Below, piece by piece: positions 8,222 through 15,990 of a DNA stretch of 64,000 bases. Origin of the DNA: Halobacillus sp. Marseille-Q1614 (GTDB lineage Bacteria > Bacillota > Bacilli > Bacillales > Halobacillaceae); assembly GCF_902809865.1 (NCBI RefSeq), contig NZ_CADDWH010000001.1, forward strand, positions 124,001 to 188,000. Reading direction: 5' to 3'. A program made the translations under genes and the position numbers. The notes below the pieces were generated by a model. The model searched no databases. It saw only the letters and a program-made list of their open reading frames with translations, and was not told the DNA's origin. Numbering within the stretch: the stretch's first letter is position 1; each line of letters opens with the position of its first letter.

Positions 8222-8258
8222 GTATATTATATTTATTTTTAAGTATATTATAATATAC
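8222..8258. promoter_or_regulatory. repeated AT palindrome between divergent genes (candidate operator)
   Basis: GTATATTATA occurs at 8222-8231 and again at 8243-8252, 21 bp apart (two helical turns). The second copy is part of the perfect 16-bp palindrome GTATATTATAATATAC (8243-8258). It lies in the 100-bp divergent promoter region of the EmrE-like and XRE-cupin genes. The second copy also contains a TATAAT, so it may double as a -10 region. Confidence 0.5.
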
Positions 8259-8295
8259 CGTTTAAAACTACATTTTTATAGTGAGGTTTTTAAAT

Positions 8296-8877
8296 ATGGA
8301 TAAAAAAAGCACTTGGGAATCCCCTGAATTACTTTCAAAACAGGTGGGTTTAACTCTCAGAAGGATTCGAAATGAAAGAGGGATCAGTCTGCAGCAGCTT
8401 ACTGAATTAACAGAGGTTAGTAAACTGACGCTTGGAAAAATTGAAAGAGGCGAAGCAAATCCGTCACTGACGATTATTTGGAAAATCGCTAATGGATTAA
8501 ACATCCCGATTTCCTCTTTACTTGTAGAAAAAAGAGAAGTGCAGATCTCTAGGAAGAATGAAGGAAACAAAATTATGAGCACGGATAAATCCCTTGCCCT
8601 GGAGCCGATGTTTTCTACTTCAGGGTATGGCTCGCTGGAAACACATCGGGCTTTTTTAAAACCAAACAGCGAATATAAAGCTGATGCCCATCAGGACGGC
8701 GTCATCGAATATGTAACGGTAATGGAAGGCCGTGTAAACGTTAGAGTTCAACGGGAAGTATATGAACTGGACAAGTATGATTCGATTCAATTTAATGCAG
8801 ACCAGGAACACGGGTACATCAATCCAGGCTCAGTTCCAGCGGTTCTTCACTTTGTAATGATTTATACGAATTCATGA
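8296..8877 (+). CDS. XRE-family regulator with C-terminal cupin domain
   Basis: 193 residues from ATG 8296. The frame reaches a GTG at 8281, but that GTGAGG is better read as the ribosome site. A helix-turn-helix covers about 13-65 (VGLTLRRIRNERGISLQQLTELTEVSKLTLGKIERGEANPS, quoted in pieces of the family pattern). A linker and a cupin sensor domain (about 110-190, with HQDGVIEYVTVMEGRVNV and HGYINPGSVPAVLHF) follow. Such regulators sense small ligands and usually control a neighbouring transporter or enzyme. The divergent EmrE-like exporter is the obvious target. Confidence 0.88.
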   Translation: MDKKSTWESPELLSKQVGLTLRRIRNERGISLQQLTELTEVSKLTLGKIERGEANPSLTIIWKIANGLNIPISSLLVEKREVQISRKNEGNKIMSTDKSLALEPMFSTSGYGSLETHRAFLKPNSEYKADAHQDGVIEYVTVMEGRVNVRVQREVYELDKYDSIQFNADQEHGYINPGSVPAVLHFVMIYTNS

Positions 8878-8956
8878 TTGCCTGCCGATCTTCATAGATT
8901 AGTATAATGAGGAGAGGTTGATCCCTCTCATAAGTCACAAGCTTAGGGAGCATTCT

Positions 8957-9526
8957 ATGGAAATTATCATAAGTGCGGGTGTAACGATTGCAGCGGTGTC
9001 AGCAGCTTGTTTTTTTTATAAAAGAAAAGCAAAAAAATCTCCAACTCTCAGCTATCACTTTTCAAGAACAAGTCACTCCATAAAAAATGAACTTTTCAAA
9101 ATCATTGATGATACTAACGAAACGCTCGACGTAGCCATCTTTTTATTGACCGAGCAGGACTTCGTCAGCCATTTGTGCCAGGCGACAGAAAGAGGCGTCA
9201 GAGTGCGGGTCATTTCGGATCGAAAAAAATCAGTCGAAGAAATGCAAAGAGCCAATATGAAAAAACTCATCGATTGTGGCGTTCCTGTAAAAGTAAACAA
9301 TTATGATGGGAACATGCATCTAAAATTCATGATCTCAGATAAGCAGGTCGTTTCAGCAGGCTCCTACAATTGGACGCATTCCGCTGAACAGAGAAATGAT
9401 GAAGTCGTCCTGATAATACGCGACAAAAAAATGGCTCGGGAATGGCATCACGTTTTTGACCAGAAGTGGAAGGACCTTAAACAATACTCAAGCTTCAATT
9501 TTTATGCCTATAAAAAAGGAGCATAG
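8957..9526 (+). CDS. membrane-anchored single-HKD phospholipase D-like protein
   Basis: 189 residues from ATG 8957 with AGGGAG six bases upstream; an in-frame TTG at 8918 after GAGGAGAG is an alternative. An N-terminal hydrophobic segment (about 3-21) is followed by KRK, then one PLD domain. The catalytic motif is HLKFMISD followed by SAGSYNWTHSAEQRNDE, the single-HKD pattern of Nuc/MitoPLD nucleases that work as dimers. A nuclease or phosphodiesterase at the membrane is likely; the substrate is unknown. Confidence 0.82.
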   Translation: MEIIISAGVTIAAVSAACFFYKRKAKKSPTLSYHFSRTSHSIKNELFKIIDDTNETLDVAIFLLTEQDFVSHLCQATERGVRVRVISDRKKSVEEMQRANMKKLIDCGVPVKVNNYDGNMHLKFMISDKQVVSAGSYNWTHSAEQRNDEVVLIIRDKKMAREWHHVFDQKWKDLKQYSSFNFYAYKKGA

Positions 9527-9611
9527 GAGCGGAGGGCGGCGCTGTTACTCTCGAAATTTTAGAAATACGCGCGAAAATAGCACATCCACTCGCAAAACGG
9601 CTATCCACAAG

Positions 9612-9640
9612 GTGTCCCCAAAGAGGGGCGCTTTTTTTTA
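9612..9640 (+). terminator. probable terminator
   Basis: CCCC and GGGG arms around AAAGA (about 9616-9628) followed by CGC and eight T residues. It lies 85 bases after the PLD-like gene. Repeat copy B starts at its T tract, as copy A does at 1080. Confidence 0.6.
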
Positions 9641-9703
9641 TTGTCTAGGAAATTATAAAATTCCAAGCTGTGGATATATATGTTTAAAAGAGCGACATCC
9701 AGC
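9641..9703. repeat. dispersed intergenic repeat, copy B, lacking the palindromic core
   Basis: 62 of 63 bases match 1080-1142. Where copy A goes into its 100-base hairpin, copy B continues GCGCCTTTGTTATTTGC, which matches the sequence after the hairpin of copy A (GCCTTTGTTCTTTGC at about 1249-1264). Copy B therefore looks like the same element with the hairpin cleanly missing. Confidence 0.75.
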
Positions 9704-9883
9704 GCCTTTGTTATTTGCCTGCCTATTATTGGTTTTCCAGTTTGAGAGGAAATCCGGCCAGTCTTGTAGAATTTAATTTTATAAAAAAGGAGGAAGTGAG
9801 CCCAAAAACAAGCGATGGTTTTGGTAAGTTTAAACGAGTCTTGGCTCCATTATAAATGAAATAAATCGAGAGAGGTTTTTATA
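9704..9883. other. intergenic region
   Basis: 180 bases between repeat copy B and a GNAT gene. It holds AAAAAAGGAGG at 9783-9793 followed by a 19-codon frame (GTG 9796 to TAA 9855), but the GTG is only 2 bases from the Shine-Dalgarno sequence. The GNAT ribosome site (GAGAGAGG) is near 9870. I see no other structure. Confidence 0.4.
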
Positions 9884-10342
9884 TTGAACATTGTTGTAGA
9901 CGATTTAACTGGATCTGAAGTAGCGGAACTGTTGAAGGAGCATCTCGAAAGTATGCGGAGCCATTCCCCTCCAGAAAGTAAGCATGCCTTGGATACTAAA
10001 GGATTACGAAAGCCGGAAATTACCTTTTGGAGCGCATGGGAAGAGGGGGAGCTGGTTGGCTTTATTGCGATGAAAGAGCTTAATTCCAAGCATGGAGAAA
10101 TAAAGTCAATGCGTACTTCCTCGTCCCATTTAAGAAAAGGAATCGGCCGGAAGCTTCTTCAGCATATTATTCATGTCGCTAAACAGCGTGAATACAAGCG
10201 GATCAGCCTGGAAACAGGCTCGATGGAAGCTTTCCAACCTGCGAGAAAACTATATGAGAGCTTCGGATTTGAGTATTGTACGCCTTTTTCGGATTACAAA
10301 GAGGATCCGAACAGTAGGTTTATGACGAAGGAGCTTTTTTGA
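9884..10342 (+). CDS. GNAT family N-acetyltransferase
   Basis: 152 residues. The acetyl-CoA loop is SSHLRKGIGRKLLQHII, the usual R/Q-x-x-G-x-G/A pattern, followed by ARKLYESFGFEYC, the conserved end of the fold. The start is TTG 9884 with GAGAGAGG seven bases upstream. It probably acetylates an amine in a small molecule or protein; the N-terminal substrate half gives no clue. It stands alone between a repeat and the converging YqcI/YcgG paralogue 2. Confidence 0.85.
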   Translation: MNIVVDDLTGSEVAELLKEHLESMRSHSPPESKHALDTKGLRKPEITFWSAWEEGELVGFIAMKELNSKHGEIKSMRTSSSHLRKGIGRKLLQHIIHVAKQREYKRISLETGSMEAFQPARKLYESFGFEYCTPFSDYKEDPNSRFMTKELF

Positions 10343-10413
10343 GCTTGATGTGGGAACTTGACCGGCGATCTTAACGGCTAAATTCGTACATGCAGACTGA
10401 AAAAGAAGAATGC

Positions 10414-11160
10414 CTACTTTTTCAGTCGCTCGTTCAGCATCTGATGAAATGGACAGTGGGAAATCGCAGTATCATCATCACGCAGGAAATACTGGCGCCA
10501 TTCATAGTTGTCATCATCTCCGTATTTTTTTAAATCTGGGTGAGGGTCTGCGCAGTCATATTCGATCATCCGTTCTCGTATTTTATTTTTAATTTTGCCA
10601 GCATGTTTTTCATTTGAATAAAATTCCCGCAGCACCCATCGCGGCGTAATCGCCATCATAAAGTAGGGGAAGGAGCGGCTGTCTCTTCGTTCGTGGCTGG
10701 GAGTAGCGCAGTACATAAAATATGGCTCCCCGTGAAAGCAAAACTCCCATCCATTGTTATAAGGATCGATCGGAATGTGGGCGGGCCAATTCATTTCATC
10801 ATGCTCGGTTAACTGCCTTATCTGACTCCAGAAAGCTGTCTCAAAGTCCTCTACTGAGCAGGTTTCTTTTATAACTTTTGGCGTATCAAAAAAGACGATT
10901 AAGGTCGCGTAGCTTCCGTAATCTCTTGAGTTTTGAGTAAAGGCTTTTAACAGTTGAGCCACATCTTTTGACGTGCTGTTATTTAAAAAGCTGCCAACAA
11001 AACCATACCTTAAGTGATTTAGAGCATGAGCCTGAGTTGCGGGGATGCACGGGAATTTGTGCTTTTTATCCATCATCTTGCGGCTGAACTTTTTTAAAGC
11101 GTCCATCTTCCATCCGCTCAGCTGCTTAATATCTTCATCCAATGAACTGTATAACTTCAT
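10414..11160 (-). CDS. YqcI/YcgG family protein, paralogue 2
   Basis: 248 residues, same family as 6277-7008. Shared blocks are KFPCIPATQAHALNHLRYGF near the start, NGWEFCFHGEPYFMYCATPS, HPDLKKYGDD and the tail CPFHQMLNERLKK. It has more Cys than paralogue 1. The start is ATG 11160 with GGAGGGAT upstream. The function is unknown. An ACTGAAAAAG/CTTTTTCAGT hairpin overlaps its last codons at about 10398-10424 and may terminate transcription. Confidence 0.87.
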   Translation of the reverse strand: MKLYSSLDEDIKQLSGWKMDALKKFSRKMMDKKHKFPCIPATQAHALNHLRYGFVGSFLNNSTSKDVAQLLKAFTQNSRDYGSYATLIVFFDTPKVIKETCSVEDFETAFWSQIRQLTEHDEMNWPAHIPIDPYNNGWEFCFHGEPYFMYCATPSHERRDSRSFPYFMMAITPRWVLREFYSNEKHAGKIKNKIRERMIEYDCADPHPDLKKYGDDDNYEWRQYFLRDDDTAISHCPFHQMLNERLKK

Positions 11161-11261
11161 CTTATCCCTCCTGGCCGATACTATAGGATAGATAAATGAA
11201 GGGATTAGGTGAATGCCTGCTTTAAATTGGGTAACTGTCTAAAAAACCAATCAGAATATTC

Positions 11262-11290
11262 TTGCAATTACTGAGGGGAAGGAATATAAT
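11262..11290 (+). promoter_or_regulatory. sigma-A promoter of the VOC-protein gene
   Basis: TTGCAA (11262-11267) and TATAAT (11285-11290) with exactly 17 bases between them, 38 bases before the start codon at 11328. This is a standard vegetative promoter. Confidence 0.75.
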
Positions 11291-11327
11291 ATAAGGGAAC
11301 GTTTGTTCTGTAAAAGGAGGAGTATCA

Positions 11328-11747
11328 ATGATAGCAGGGATTCACCCATACTTAGTTTTAGATGGTAGAGGCCAGGAAGCTTTGAAATTTTATAAAGAAG
11401 CCTTAGATGCAGAAGTATTGAGTGTGCAAACCTTTGGAGAAATGCCTTCAGATCCGGAAAATCCGCTTCCCGAGGAAATAAAGGACCGTGTAATGAATGC
11501 TCAACTGAAAGTGGGAGGTTCAGATCTCATGCTTTCAGATACATTTCCAGGCCAGCCTTACCAATTAGGTTCACAAGTTAGTATTGCGATTCAAACAAAC
11601 GATCATGAAAAAACGAAAGAAGTTTTTGACAAACTAAAAGAAGGCGGCACAGTTAATATGGAGCTGCAGCAGACGTTCTGGAGTTCTGCTTACGGACAAG
11701 TCACTGATAAATTCGGCGTCCTTTGGCAAATTAATACCCTGTCATAA
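11328..11747 (+). CDS. VOC superfamily protein, PhnB/YjdN type
   Basis: 139 residues. It begins MIAGIHPYLVLDGRGQEALKF in reading order IHPYL-DGRGQEALKFYKEAL, the pattern of PhnB-like glyoxalase/bleomycin-resistance folds (also called 3-demethylubiquinone methyltransferase-like). It ends with GQVTDKFGVLWQI, the conserved last strand. Members share the metal-binding VOC fold, but most have no known reaction. The start has AAAGGAGGAG upstream. It is cytoplasmic and a single-gene unit. Confidence 0.88.
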   Translation: MIAGIHPYLVLDGRGQEALKFYKEALDAEVLSVQTFGEMPSDPENPLPEEIKDRVMNAQLKVGGSDLMLSDTFPGQPYQLGSQVSIAIQTNDHEKTKEVFDKLKEGGTVNMELQQTFWSSAYGQVTDKFGVLWQINTLS

Positions 11748-11878
11748 GAAAGAAATGTCCTTCCTAAACAACTTCCTTTCTTGTGCACTTGGCATTTAGG
11801 TGCGAAATCATTTAAAATAGCATGAGGTCTTAATATTAGCTGTTACAAGGAAAAAGGAATATTTTTAGGAGGACAATC

Positions 11879-12661
11879 ATGGAAGACTTACTTCAAGTAA
11901 AAGATAAAAATATCGTAATTATGGGCGTAGCCAACCAGCGAAGCCTCGCGTGGGGAGTAGCAAAATCTCTTCACAAAGCTGGAGCGAATCTCATTTTCAC
12001 ATATCGTAAAGAACGTTCCTTTGGAAAATTGGAAAAGCTTTTAAAAGAAACGGGCATTGATGCTAAACTTGTTGTTGAATGTGATGTGAACAGTGACGAA
12101 AGCATTAAAGGAGCTTTTTCAAAAATTAAAGATGAAGTGCAGACTATCCACGGAGTCGTTCATTCAATTGCTTTCGCCCATCAGGAAGACTTAAAAGGCG
12201 GTTTTGTGAATACGTCTAGAGATGGATTCGCCTTTGCGCAGGACACAAGTGCGTACTCGCTGATCGCTGTCGCTAAAGAAGCGAAGCCGCTTATGAAGGA
12301 AGGCGGATCTATCATTGCTATGTCTTATCTTGGAGCTGAACGAGTAGTTTCTGGATATGATGTGATGGGTGTAGCAAAAGCATCCCTTGAGGCTTCTGTT
12401 AAATACTTAGCCAATGATTTAGGCGAAGACAACATCCGTGTAAATGCAATTTCGGCTGGCGCGATTCGTACGCTTGCAGCTAAAGGAATTCCATCCTTCA
12501 ACAAGGTTCTTCATCAGATCGAAGAGAATTCACCACTTAAGAGAAACGTAACCCAGGAAGAAGTCGGTGACATGACACTAGCCATGCTCAGCAATCTTTC
12601 CCGCGGAGTTACAGGTGAAATTGTATATGTAGACTCCGGTTACAACATTATGGGACTATAA
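11879..12661 (+). CDS. fabI: enoyl-[acyl-carrier-protein] reductase (NADH), FabI
   Basis: 260 residues, the usual FabI length. The cofactor-binding start GVANQRSLAWGVA is the FabI form of the short-chain dehydrogenase glycine motif. The catalytic pair is Y160 and K167 in YDVMGVAKASL, and the AISAGAIRTLAAKGI stretch follows. FabI reduces trans-2-enoyl-ACP in the last step of each fatty-acid elongation cycle and is the target of triclosan. The start has AGGAGGACAATC before the ATG and a strong terminator follows, so it is a single-gene unit. Confidence 0.96.
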   Translation: MEDLLQVKDKNIVIMGVANQRSLAWGVAKSLHKAGANLIFTYRKERSFGKLEKLLKETGIDAKLVVECDVNSDESIKGAFSKIKDEVQTIHGVVHSIAFAHQEDLKGGFVNTSRDGFAFAQDTSAYSLIAVAKEAKPLMKEGGSIIAMSYLGAERVVSGYDVMGVAKASLEASVKYLANDLGEDNIRVNAISAGAIRTLAAKGIPSFNKVLHQIEENSPLKRNVTQEEVGDMTLAMLSNLSRGVTGEIVYVDSGYNIMGL

Positions 12662-12668
12662 GACAAGC

Positions 12669-12710
12669 AAACCGGCCATTTATTAATAGGAAAGAATGGC
12701 CGGTTTTTTA
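12669..12710 (+). terminator. strong terminator of fabI
   Basis: AAACCGGCCATT (12669-12680) pairs exactly with AATGGCCGGTTT (12695-12706), followed by T residues. Confidence 0.9.
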
Positions 12711-12717
12711 AAAATCA

Positions 12718-12909
12718 TTAATAGTTATCATTTGTTGACGAACTGTTTTTTTGATTTTGAAGATAAATCCTCTGGAGTGTTGTGTGGATATTAGTTAAGC
12801 TAATTAATATAAACCCTAACATAATAAACGTTACAATCTCCCCTGTAAAAAAGGCAATGATTCCCAGAAGCAAAAAATACAACGTATTTCTCCAATTATT
12901 GAACATCAT
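12718..12909 (-). CDS. small two-helix membrane protein
   Basis: 63 residues with two hydrophobic segments (about 9-25 and 27-42) and a polar Asn/Ser-rich tail. The start is MM at 12909/12906 after AAAGGGGGGAA, a strong ribosome site, which supports expression. No family is recognised. It converges on fabI and could use the fabI hairpin as its own terminator. Confidence 0.6.
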   Translation of the reverse strand: MMFNNWRNTLYFLLLGIIAFFTGEIVTFIMLGFILISLTNIHTTLQRIYLQNQKNSSSTNDNY

Positions 12910-13111
12910 TTCCCCCCTTTTTTAATATCCGCCGTTCCCTGAACAGTGCTTTCATTCTTTCTTTAAGTGAATAAAGTTAAAAGATTAATAGAAATATTGC
13001 TTCCCCTGTAAGTATAAGCTGATTAGTCCCTATGTATGATTGCGATAGTCAACGTTTAGTCTAATACAACACTAGTCACCCAGCAAGACGAGTATGAAAG
13101 GCAGAGGAATT

Positions 13112-14089
13112 ATGAAGTTTAAAAAACTACTAAAAGCAGCTGGATTGCTGCTATTAGGACTTTTTATGTTTATGTTCTTAAATAACAGTAATCTTTTTGT
13201 GGAAAGCCAAGAAGAGGAGCCGCTGCTGTTAGCCCATAGAGGGATGGGGCAGACATTTCCTATGGAAGGAATTATAGGGGATACGTGTACGGCTGAAAGA
13301 ATTCATGAACCTGAACATCCATACCTGGAGAATACGATTCCATCTATGGAAGCAGCTTTTGAAGCGGGAGCGGATATTGTGGAGCTTGATATTCACCCGA
13401 CTACAGATGGGAAATTCGCCGTCTTTCATGATTGGACACTGAACTGTCGAACTGATGGAACAGGAGTAACTAGAGAGTACACGATGGAGGAGTTAAAGCA
13501 GCTCGATATAGGCTATGGTTACACAGCAGATAATGGGAAGACGTATCCTTTTCGCGGAAAAGGGGTTGGTTTTATGCCATCCCTTGATGAAGTGCTCAAC
13601 CATTTCCCTGAAAAAGAATTTCTCCTTCATATCAAAAGCGATGATACAAAAGAAGGGAAAGTATTAGCCGGCTATCTAAAAGAACAGCCTGAGGATCGAC
13701 TGCAGCGTATTTCTGTATACGGAGGCGATCAGCCGGTTCAAACATTAAGAGAGCATCTCCCGGATCTTCGAGTCATGTCAAAGCAAATTTTAAAGAGCTG
13801 CCTGCTGAATTATGCAGCTGCAGGATGGACAGGCACCGTTCCTTCTGAATGCCAGGATACTCAGATCCATCTGCCTGAAAAGTTTGCTCCGTGGATGTGG
13901 GGGTGGCCCGGAAAGTTCGTAGAGCGGATGAATCGAGTAGATACCCGGGTCATTCTGGTAGCCGGGGACGGATCCTGGTCAGAAGGGTTTGATCACAGAG
14001 AAGATTTGGAACGACTCCCTGAAGAATATAATGGTGTGGTATGGACGAATCGTATAGATATAATCGCCCCGCTTCTTAAAGACGAATAA
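13112..14089 (+). CDS. glycerophosphodiester phosphodiesterase (GDPD family)
   Basis: 325 residues from ATG 13112, which follows GCAGAGGA; an in-frame ATG at 13094 has no ribosome site. A membrane anchor or signal (about 5-24) precedes the catalytic domain. Motifs are LLAHRGMG, then ENTIPSMEAAFEAGADIVELD and FHDWTLNCRTDGTG, which supply the catalytic His pair and the metal-binding Glu/Asp. There is an insert with extra Cys residues after HRG. It probably hydrolyses glycerophosphodiesters, from lipid or teichoic-acid turnover, at the outer face of the membrane. Confidence 0.87.
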   Translation: MKFKKLLKAAGLLLLGLFMFMFLNNSNLFVESQEEEPLLLAHRGMGQTFPMEGIIGDTCTAERIHEPEHPYLENTIPSMEAAFEAGADIVELDIHPTTDGKFAVFHDWTLNCRTDGTGVTREYTMEELKQLDIGYGYTADNGKTYPFRGKGVGFMPSLDEVLNHFPEKEFLLHIKSDDTKEGKVLAGYLKEQPEDRLQRISVYGGDQPVQTLREHLPDLRVMSKQILKSCLLNYAAAGWTGTVPSECQDTQIHLPEKFAPWMWGWPGKFVERMNRVDTRVILVAGDGSWSEGFDHREDLERLPEEYNGVVWTNRIDIIAPLLKDE

Positions 14090-14126
14090 GCATCCAATGA
14101 TCACTCCTATACGGTAGAAGCAGGTT

Positions 14127-14157
14127 AAAAGACGTCATTCTTAAATGATGTCTTTTT
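14127..14157 (+). terminator. Rho-independent terminator
   Basis: AAAAGACGTCATT (14127-14139) pairs with AATGATGTCTTTT (14144-14156) and runs into T residues, 38 bases after the GDPD gene. Confidence 0.8.
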
Positions 14158-14353
14158 ATAATGTTTATTAGCTGAATATTAAAAGAAGGATCAGTAGAAA
14201 GTGATTTTTAACCACAGCTTCTTACTAGAAAACTTAATCTTACAAGATTGGTGAAAATTGAATTCTAGTTTACTATGAGAGTAGAACAAACTTATTCATT
14301 CAAACGATAGCAGGTTTGGCATGTTAAATTAATCAAAGTAACTAAAGAAAGAA

Positions 14354-14826
14354 GTGGTTCCTATAAACGAAGTAAAAGAAAAAATAATTAATCACCATGT
14401 AGATATGATTCAATGGGTTCAGTCGCTGAGAGATATCTCAAAAGAAGAATGGTTCCATCCGATACAAGAAAATAAGTGGTGTAGTGCTGAGATCATCAGT
14501 CATTTCATTCCCTGGGATGAATTTATACTAAAAGATCGGATTCCTTATCTTTTTACGGATCGTCCCCTGCCAAAAGCTCCAGAGGCGCAGGCCTTGAATG
14601 AAAAAGCCGCCATGGAAGGAAGAAGGAGTGATCAACTTATTACTATCGATAGATTTGTGGAAATCAGAACCGTTTAATAAAAAGCTTAGAAAATATTGAA
14701 AGCGGTTTATGGGATCGGCCATTCAGGATTGGTGATAAGGAAGTAACCCTTTATCAATATCTTAAAGGGCTCGCAGAACACGATTTACACCATATGCAGC
14801 AAGTTAACAATTTTCTAAAACTATAG
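14354..14826 (+). pseudogene. DinB-superfamily protein, frameshifted
   Basis: Two frames together make one DinB/YfiT-like four-helix protein of about 157 residues. Frame 1 (14354-14677) gives MIQWVQSLRDISKEEW through IIDRFVEIR-type sequence and stops. A different frame then continues NRLIKSLENIESGLWD...LAEHDLHHMQQVNNFLKL to TAG 14824-14826. One base is missing near 14669-14675 (AGAACCG). The metal-binding end motif HDLHHMQQ is intact. The start would be GTG 14354 with only a weak ribosome site. It is either a fresh pseudogene or a sequencing error. Confidence 0.75.
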
Positions 14827-14841
14827 AGAGGGTTTATAAAT

Positions 14842-15197
14842 TTGGTCGAAATTACCGGTGATAGAATGGTCTTAACAGAAGCATCTGAACAAGATATAGA
14901 TGAACTATATAATTGGGTCCTTGAAGAAGAAGAGCAGGAGCCAAAGAAATGGAAAAACGGTCCCTATAGTTCAGAAGAGAAAAAGACAAAAGAAGAATCT
15001 CGTGGGAGGGATTGATTACCTTTTTGACGTAGCGAACTTACATAGATTAGGCATGTTCACTTGATCAGGAAACTCGTGAAGTCGAAGAATAAATAGGGAT
15101 GAAGGAAGAGGCTGGAATAAAAGAAGCCCGTAACAGAGAGTATTATGACGTTGTGAAAATGGGAATTCTACGAAGAGAGTGGAAGGAAAGTAACTGA
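14842..15197 (+). pseudogene. GNAT acetyltransferase, degraded
   Basis: TTG 14842 opens a 59-codon N-terminal piece (MVEITGDRMVLTEASEQDIDELYNW in split form) that stops after SRGRD. Another frame gives GGIDYLFDVANLHRLGMFT. A third gives DQETREVEE-stop-IGMKEEAGIKEARNREYYDVV...LRREWKES, which is the typical GNAT end. The acetyl-CoA loop between them is missing. At least two frame changes and a stop make it a true pseudogene. It lies directly behind the broken DinB gene. Confidence 0.75.
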
Positions 15198-15310
15198 TAT
15201 GTCGGAAAATGTTTTTTCATGGATTTTATTGAAAATATATGTAATTTTATAAAAGTATATTATAATGAACATTAGTATCATATTAGGAGTGGGTAACGAT
15301 CTATGTAATT

Positions 15311-15487
15311 GTGAGGGAATCAAATGGCAGTACTGTAACTTTAAAGGATACTTTAAAAAATAAAGATAAGGTCCTTTACGATGTCCGTTCCGCAGAGCTT
15401 TTGGCAAAAATATTAAACACTAACAAAAAACATAGCTCCTCGTGGAAAGTTCGAAGACATTATGACTCCTATGTAAGACTTTTATAG
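15311..15487 (+). CDS. small hypothetical protein
   Basis: 58 residues from GTG 15311. The frame is open back to 15287, and a good Shine-Dalgarno sequence (TAGGAGTGGG, 15284-15293) would fit an ATC codon at 15299 better than the GTG. The start may therefore have been an ATG that mutated. The protein is basic and polar (KVLYDVRSAELLAKIL, WKVRRHYDSYVRLL). It is followed by a terminator. No family is recognised. Confidence 0.45.
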   Translation: MRESNGSTVTLKDTLKNKDKVLYDVRSAELLAKILNTNKKHSSSWKVRRHYDSYVRLL

Positions 15488-15510
15488 AGACAGACGATTC
15501 ATTGATGTTT

Positions 15511-15546
15511 AAGCACTGTTCCCAGATGGGGAGGGTGCTTTTTTGT
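15511..15546 (+). terminator. Rho-independent terminator
   Basis: AAGCAC (15511-15516) pairs with GTGCTT (15535-15540), with CCC/GGG inside, followed by TTTT. Confidence 0.7.
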
Positions 15547-15551
15547 CGAAT

Positions 15552-15738
15552 AAGTATGGGAAGGTGAAACCAGTAGGAAGGTCGAACGTAGTAAATAGAT
15601 AGTCATTATAAAAACATTGCCAAACTGTATTCTGATGGCGGAAAAACTGCTGAAATTAGCGGGGGCGAAGAAAAGGTGCATATTTTTGATAGAACCGAGT
15701 TTACCTCCCCATTAGGAGACTCAGCGTTTTTACCTTAA
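15552..15738 (+). pseudogene. short decayed reading frame
   Basis: KYGKVKPVGRSNVVNR in one frame joins after one shift near 15597 to DSHYKNIAKLYSDGGKTAEI and SGGEEKVHIFDRTEF to TAA 15736-15738. Neither part has a start with a ribosome site. It reads like real protein but matches no family I know. Low confidence. Confidence 0.3.
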
Positions 15739-15766
15739 TTGCCATAAAAAGCTTAGGAGGATCAAG

Positions 15767-15937
15767 GTGTCCGAGGAATTAAATAGAGAAATCCTAGAAG
15801 AGCTAAAAAAGATGAATGAACGACTTGATAAACTAGAAAAAACAAAAGGGCTTTCACCCGCTATGAAGATCATTGCTTTGTTATTCGGTTTCTTAGTAAT
15901 CGGACCAGCCGTAACCTTTTTTATCAGGCTTTACTGA
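15767..15937 (+). CDS. small coiled-coil membrane protein
   Basis: 56 residues. GTG 15767 has a perfect AGGAGG with a 6-base spacer. An N-terminal charged helix with heptad pattern (EILEELKKMNERLDKLEK, about 7-24) is followed by one membrane segment (about 34-53). It resembles short sensor-tail or scaffold-type proteins. The function is unknown. It was too short for automatic calling but has convincing translation signals. Confidence 0.65.
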   Translation: MSEELNREILEELKKMNERLDKLEKTKGLSPAMKIIALLFGFLVIGPAVTFFIRLY

Positions 15938-15990
15938 ATTAAAAAGGAATTTGCTCAGCAATAAACCACGTTTAAGAGAGGAGTGTTCCC

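Noticed and set aside
9796-9855. 19-codon frame (MSPKTSDGFGKFKRVLAPL) before the GNAT gene
   Set aside because: The start GTG lies only 2 bases from AAGGAGG, too close for efficient initiation, and the product has no recognisable feature.
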